Positions 6,524-8,810 of a stretch of DNA of 8,810 bases are shown here, one piece after another. The position numbers were made by a program, and so were the translations under genes. Origin of the DNA: Planctomycetota bacterium (lineage in GTDB: Bacteria; Planctomycetota; Brocadiia; Brocadiales; Brocadiaceae); assembly GCA_023261465.1 (NCBI GenBank), contig JAHFOW010000122.1, positions 1 to 8,810 of the forward strand. Reading direction: 5' to 3'. The notes under the pieces are model-generated. The model saw only the letters and a list, made by a program, of their open reading frames with translations. It was not told the origin of the DNA and made no database searches. Each line of letters begins with the position of its first letter. Position 1 is the stretch's first letter.

Positions 6524-6612
6524 ACTATTAGGTGAGCTGAATCCAAAACACAAAGAGAAAGGGGGGATATATACCCTGAGTCTTCTTCTGGATTCAACTC
6601 ACCTGCAATAGT
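6524..6612 (-). repeat. 89-base long hairpin just after the peptidase gene
   Basis: AGGTGAGCTGAATCCA (6530-6545) and TGGATTCAACTCACCT (6589-6604) pair over 16 bases with one imperfection (C6537 against A6597). After a 2-base bulge (GC, 6605-6606) the stem continues as ACTATT (6524-6529) with AATAGT (6607-6612). In minus-strand RNA the imperfection is a G-U pair, so all 22 positions pair. The interior can extend with purine/pyrimidine-rich arms and a GGG/CCC closing a TATATA loop. It begins 13 bases after the peptidase stop codon. No clear U-tract follows, so it may be a 3' mRNA-protecting structure or a non-canonical terminator; equally it may be the end of the decayed insertion sequence next to it. 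Confidence 0.7.
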
Positions 6613-6625
6613 AATGAAGAAAAGT

Positions 6626-7543
6626 TTAGACTTTAAACACGCCTGTATCTATCCACTCGTTTTTCAAAAGTGACCACCAGTCAACTGCCAGTCCTTTTAA
6701 TACATAATCATAAGGCAGCCAACCATAGCCACTACTTCCCCAGTCAGTCCCCCAGGAATTCCTGATGAGCAATGCGCCTGTGGTTTCAATTCCACCCGGA
6801 TTTGTATTCTTAATCTTCATGGTGTCGTCGTAGCCAACAGCCACAATTGCATGTCCTCCGGCAATATTCTCTCCGGATGCTGGATATGGTATTTTCCCGG
6901 ATGTATTCGCCTGAACATACGAACTATAAACAGTAAATCCAAACATAGAAGGAAGTCCGGCAGCCAGATATGTTTTAATTCTGCTTAACAATACATCGCC
7001 CGGTGTTCCATCAGGATCGAGACGATAATAGCGAATTGCCTGGTAATTTTGGGCAAAGGCGTACAAGAATGCAGACGGCTCTTTGTCATAGTCTGGAATA
7101 TTATATTTATAATATTCTTCGGGCGGCACGCCAAAGAGTACTAATGCCTCCATTGTTGAACGGAGAAAAGCGCCTGTGTCTCCTGTCCATCCCAACAAAT
7201 TTCTTGTAACCTTATAAAGGAAAAGTCGTGAGGCATCAATATGTCTCCCGAAAGCCCTTCTCTCAAAGTATTCAACAACTCCCACGCCGGCATTGGCAGT
7301 GCATGAACCAAGTGAAAGCTGATTCTCTATCGGGGAGAACCATGGTCTGAGGTCAACACTTGCAGGAAGACCGACCCTCACAGGTTCAGCAACACCCACC
7401 TTTTTCAACATTGCCTTTATCGAATCCTTTTGTCCCTTTTGTTTTAGATTTGCCGACACCTCATCATGCTGAGGCGTATAGTCCCTGAAACTAGGATAAT
7501 CCGGCAACCAACCCATTCCCATTTTTTCAATTAATTCGCTCAT
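6626..7543 (-). CDS. Papain-family (C1A) cysteine peptidase, no signal peptide
   Basis: A papain-like peptidase of 305 residues. The catalytic set is complete: oxyanion-hole Q75 in IENQLSLGSC, nucleophile C81 in GSCTANAG, H231 in AGGHAIVAVGYDD, and N262 in IRNSWGTDWGSSGYGWLPYDYV. The N-terminal stretch (GMGWLPDYPSFRDYTP, 9-24) and the PASVDLRPW segment (60-68) are typical of bacterial papain-like proteins that lack the eukaryotic inhibitory propeptide. There is no hydrophobic signal peptide, so it is probably cytoplasmic and its substrate is unknown. The ATG has a strong Shine-Dalgarno GGAGG (7555-7551), 7 bases upstream, stronger than those of the metabolic genes here. It lies 216 bases downstream of the membrane-protein gene on the same strand; its own weak promoter is possible at 7567-7572. 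Peptidase family is certain, physiological role is not. Confidence 0.92.
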   Translation of the reverse strand: MSELIEKMGMGWLPDYPSFRDYTPQHDEVSANLKQKGQKDSIKAMLKKVGVAEPVRVGLPASVDLRPWFSPIENQLSLGSCTANAGVGVVEYFERRAFGRHIDASRLFLYKVTRNLLGWTGDTGAFLRSTMEALVLFGVPPEEYYKYNIPDYDKEPSAFLYAFAQNYQAIRYYRLDPDGTPGDVLLSRIKTYLAAGLPSMFGFTVYSSYVQANTSGKIPYPASGENIAGGHAIVAVGYDDTMKIKNTNPGGIETTGALLIRNSWGTDWGSSGYGWLPYDYVLKGLAVDWWSLLKNEWIDTGVFKV

Positions 7544-7566
7544 GTTTTTTCCTCCAGAAACTTTTA

Positions 7567-7572
7567 AGTATA
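7567..7572 (-). promoter_or_regulatory. Possible -10 box for the peptidase gene
   Basis: TATACT (7572-7567) on the minus strand matches 5 of 6 of the -10 consensus, at a distance giving a leader of about 17 bases that contains the Shine-Dalgarno site. There is no good -35 hexamer 16-18 bases upstream. The box sits inside a short palindrome, AAGTAGTATACTT, which might bind a regulator. Confidence 0.3.
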
Positions 7573-7710
7573 CTACTTGTAGACAATAATAAGATTATTT
7601 CCATCTACGCTAACAGCAACGATTTCCCTTCTTTTAAAAAAGTTAATTCAAATAAAGAATGAAAAAATGTCTTTATCGTATAACTCCTGACACTCTTCCG
7701 GCTTGTTCGA

Positions 7711-7729
7711 GTTCGGTGTTCAGCCGAAC
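7711..7729. repeat. Small inverted repeat between the membrane-protein and peptidase genes
   Basis: GTTCGGT...GCCGAAC form a 6-7-bp stem (last pair G-T) around a GTTCA loop, about 30 bases past the membrane-protein stop on the minus strand. No U-tract follows, so it is a poor intrinsic terminator; a pause site or chance are equally possible. The rest of the 7544-7759 spacer shows only the possible -10 box and the peptidase Shine-Dalgarno site. Confidence 0.35.
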
Positions 7730-7759
7730 GATTATGACACGTGTAATTTCACAATGAAA

Positions 7760-8677
7760 TTATTTCTTTTTTTCTTTTTCCTCTTTTGGCTTTGAGCCAA
7801 CACCTCTCAGGTTAACGAATTTGTTAAGCAGATCAAACCAAAATGGTGCACCTTGTGATACCGCAAGCGCCGTAAATATTATTCCAAGGACCTTATATAT
7901 CCATCCCCTTACATCATCCGGATCCGGCGCCGCCCTTGGGTCATCTTTTAAAGCTTTAGGGTTATCATGTTTCACCCAGCCAATGGGGAGGTTAAGTTTT
8001 TGAATTTCAGCATAAGGATCCTCTGTATCTTTTTGCGCAGAACCTTGGTCGGATAGAGGAGTATTTTTAGCTGTCTCCTGGGCAGATGCAACTACCGAGG
8101 CTCTTAAGGTATCATCGCGCCATAAGGTATTTGCGATCGTGAAGCTATCAGCATTTAAAAATCCGCATACTCCGAAAGAAATACCTAACATGATCCACTG
8201 TATTTTCCGTTTGTACCATCCGGAAGCACGGTCCATAGCGCTATTAAACCAGTTTTCTATGTCCTTTTGTATCTCTTTAAGGTATTTTTGTGCTGTAGTG
8301 AAAAAACACAGCAATGCACTCTTCATTTCTCCCTCAGGGAGTTGAGAAATCATATCTTTCACATTGGCAAATGTTTTAGAACCTGCTGCAGTATCAGAAG
8401 GCGCGAAGACATCTAACAAAGCAAGCGCAAAAGTGCCCGAAGGAATATATGAAGGTAGCTTCTCACCATTCATGAGGGCTTTAACAAGGGGACGTTTGTA
8501 GAATTTCTTTGCGGTCTCCGGATCGCTTAAAAGATTCCTGATTGCTTTGTCGAGGCACTTAGCACGCATACCAAGCCGGCTGGCGATCCATTCATTAACT
8601 GTGGAGCATATCAAACTTAATATCAAATAAACAAAAGCCAGACCAATCGCAACTTCCAGTATGGGAGAACCAAACAT
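7760..8677 (-). CDS. Uncharacterised membrane protein with three predicted helices
   Basis: A 305-residue protein of unknown function. It opens with a hydrophobic helix (about 6-26, LEVAIGLAFVYLILSLIC) leading into STVNEWIASRLGMRAKCLD, an arrangement I recall in widespread uncharacterised bacterial membrane proteins. Two more hydrophobic stretches lie at about 160-177 (QWIMLGISFGVCGFLNAD) and 259-276. Between the first two is a mostly helical soluble region (40-155). Between the last two is a polar, Asp/Pro-rich loop (about 200-257) with PIGW (231-234). The segment AVSQGAPFWFDLLNKFVNLRG (272-292) looks conserved, and the tail is strongly charged (KPKEEKEKKK). The ATG has AGGAG 7 bases upstream (8689-8685). 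It is the gene upstream of the peptidase on the same strand; co-function is a guess. No enzyme motif was recognised. Confidence 0.8.
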   Translation of the reverse strand: MFGSPILEVAIGLAFVYLILSLICSTVNEWIASRLGMRAKCLDKAIRNLLSDPETAKKFYKRPLVKALMNGEKLPSYIPSGTFALALLDVFAPSDTAAGSKTFANVKDMISQLPEGEMKSALLCFFTTAQKYLKEIQKDIENWFNSAMDRASGWYKRKIQWIMLGISFGVCGFLNADSFTIANTLWRDDTLRASVVASAQETAKNTPLSDQGSAQKDTEDPYAEIQKLNLPIGWVKHDNPKALKDDPRAAPDPDDVRGWIYKVLGIIFTALAVSQGAPFWFDLLNKFVNLRGVGSKPKEEKEKKK

Positions 8678-8786
8678 ATATAAACTCCTTTCCTGTAAAA
8701 ACTCGATAGTAGCAGTTTCGTCTTTAATAAAAAAAGGGGTCTTCGTGTACTCGTGTGGGTAAAAAGATAAGTATGTGTGGGTTACA

Positions 8787-8810
8787 ATGGCTAAAAATAA
8801 AGATAAAAGC
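8787..8810 (+). CDS. Possible start of a divergent plus-strand gene (partial)
   Basis: An ATG at 8787 opens MAKNKDKS and stays open to the window edge. The Ala-Lys-rich start is typical of a genuine N-terminus, and it would be divergent from the membrane-protein gene across a 109-base spacer. There is no clear Shine-Dalgarno site, and eight codons are too few to establish a gene. Confidence 0.3.

Noticed and set aside
7744..7780. TAATTTCA-CAA-TGAAATTA followed by a T-rich run, terminator-like on the plus strand
   Set aside because: The T-run is the reverse of the lysine-rich C-terminal codons of the membrane protein, the stem is A/T only, and no plus-strand gene lies upstream.

Overview
The window is about 8.8 kb of bacterial chromosome with almost every gene on the minus strand. 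Gene content is core carbon metabolism plus a small accessory tract. A decayed transposase remnant of the ISAzo13 ('Rhodopirellula-type' DDE) family, the general look of the proteins and several weak or missing Shine-Dalgarno sites suggest a planctomycete, possibly of the anammox group (Brocadiales). That placement is an inference from memory of families, not a search result.

Right to left in transcription order: a possible divergent plus-strand gene starts at the extreme right edge (8787). An uncharacterised membrane protein (7760-8677) is followed by a papain-family (C1A) cysteine peptidase without a signal peptide (6626-7543). Next is a roughly 390-base non-coding tract (6234-6625) holding a long hairpin, a frameshifted ISAzo13-type transposase tail on the plus strand, and two further palindromes. 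Then come rmuC (start best placed at 6133, with a promoter that would give a nearly leaderless mRNA), tRNA-Val(CAC) with its own promoter, and a consensus sigma70-type promoter driving gap-pgk-rpe. accD follows after a 124-base gap, then tRNA-Asn(GTT), and a long A/T-flanked bidirectional terminator closes the block at 228-278. The first ~227 bases hold at most the tail of a plus-strand gene.

gap, pgk and rpe are closely spaced (24 and 6 bases) and form one transcription unit covering lower glycolysis/gluconeogenesis and pentose phosphate interconversion. accD supplies the carboxyltransferase beta subunit for malonyl-CoA synthesis. The two tRNA genes are complete, with CCA encoded. The right-hand third is the accessory part: a membrane protein next to a probably cytoplasmic papain-like peptidase, beside an old insertion-sequence scar. 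No CRISPR array, rRNA, intact mobile element or clearly new multi-gene system is visible. The best leads are the membrane protein/peptidase pair, the 89-base hairpin after the peptidase gene, the transposase fossil and the leaderless rmuC arrangement.
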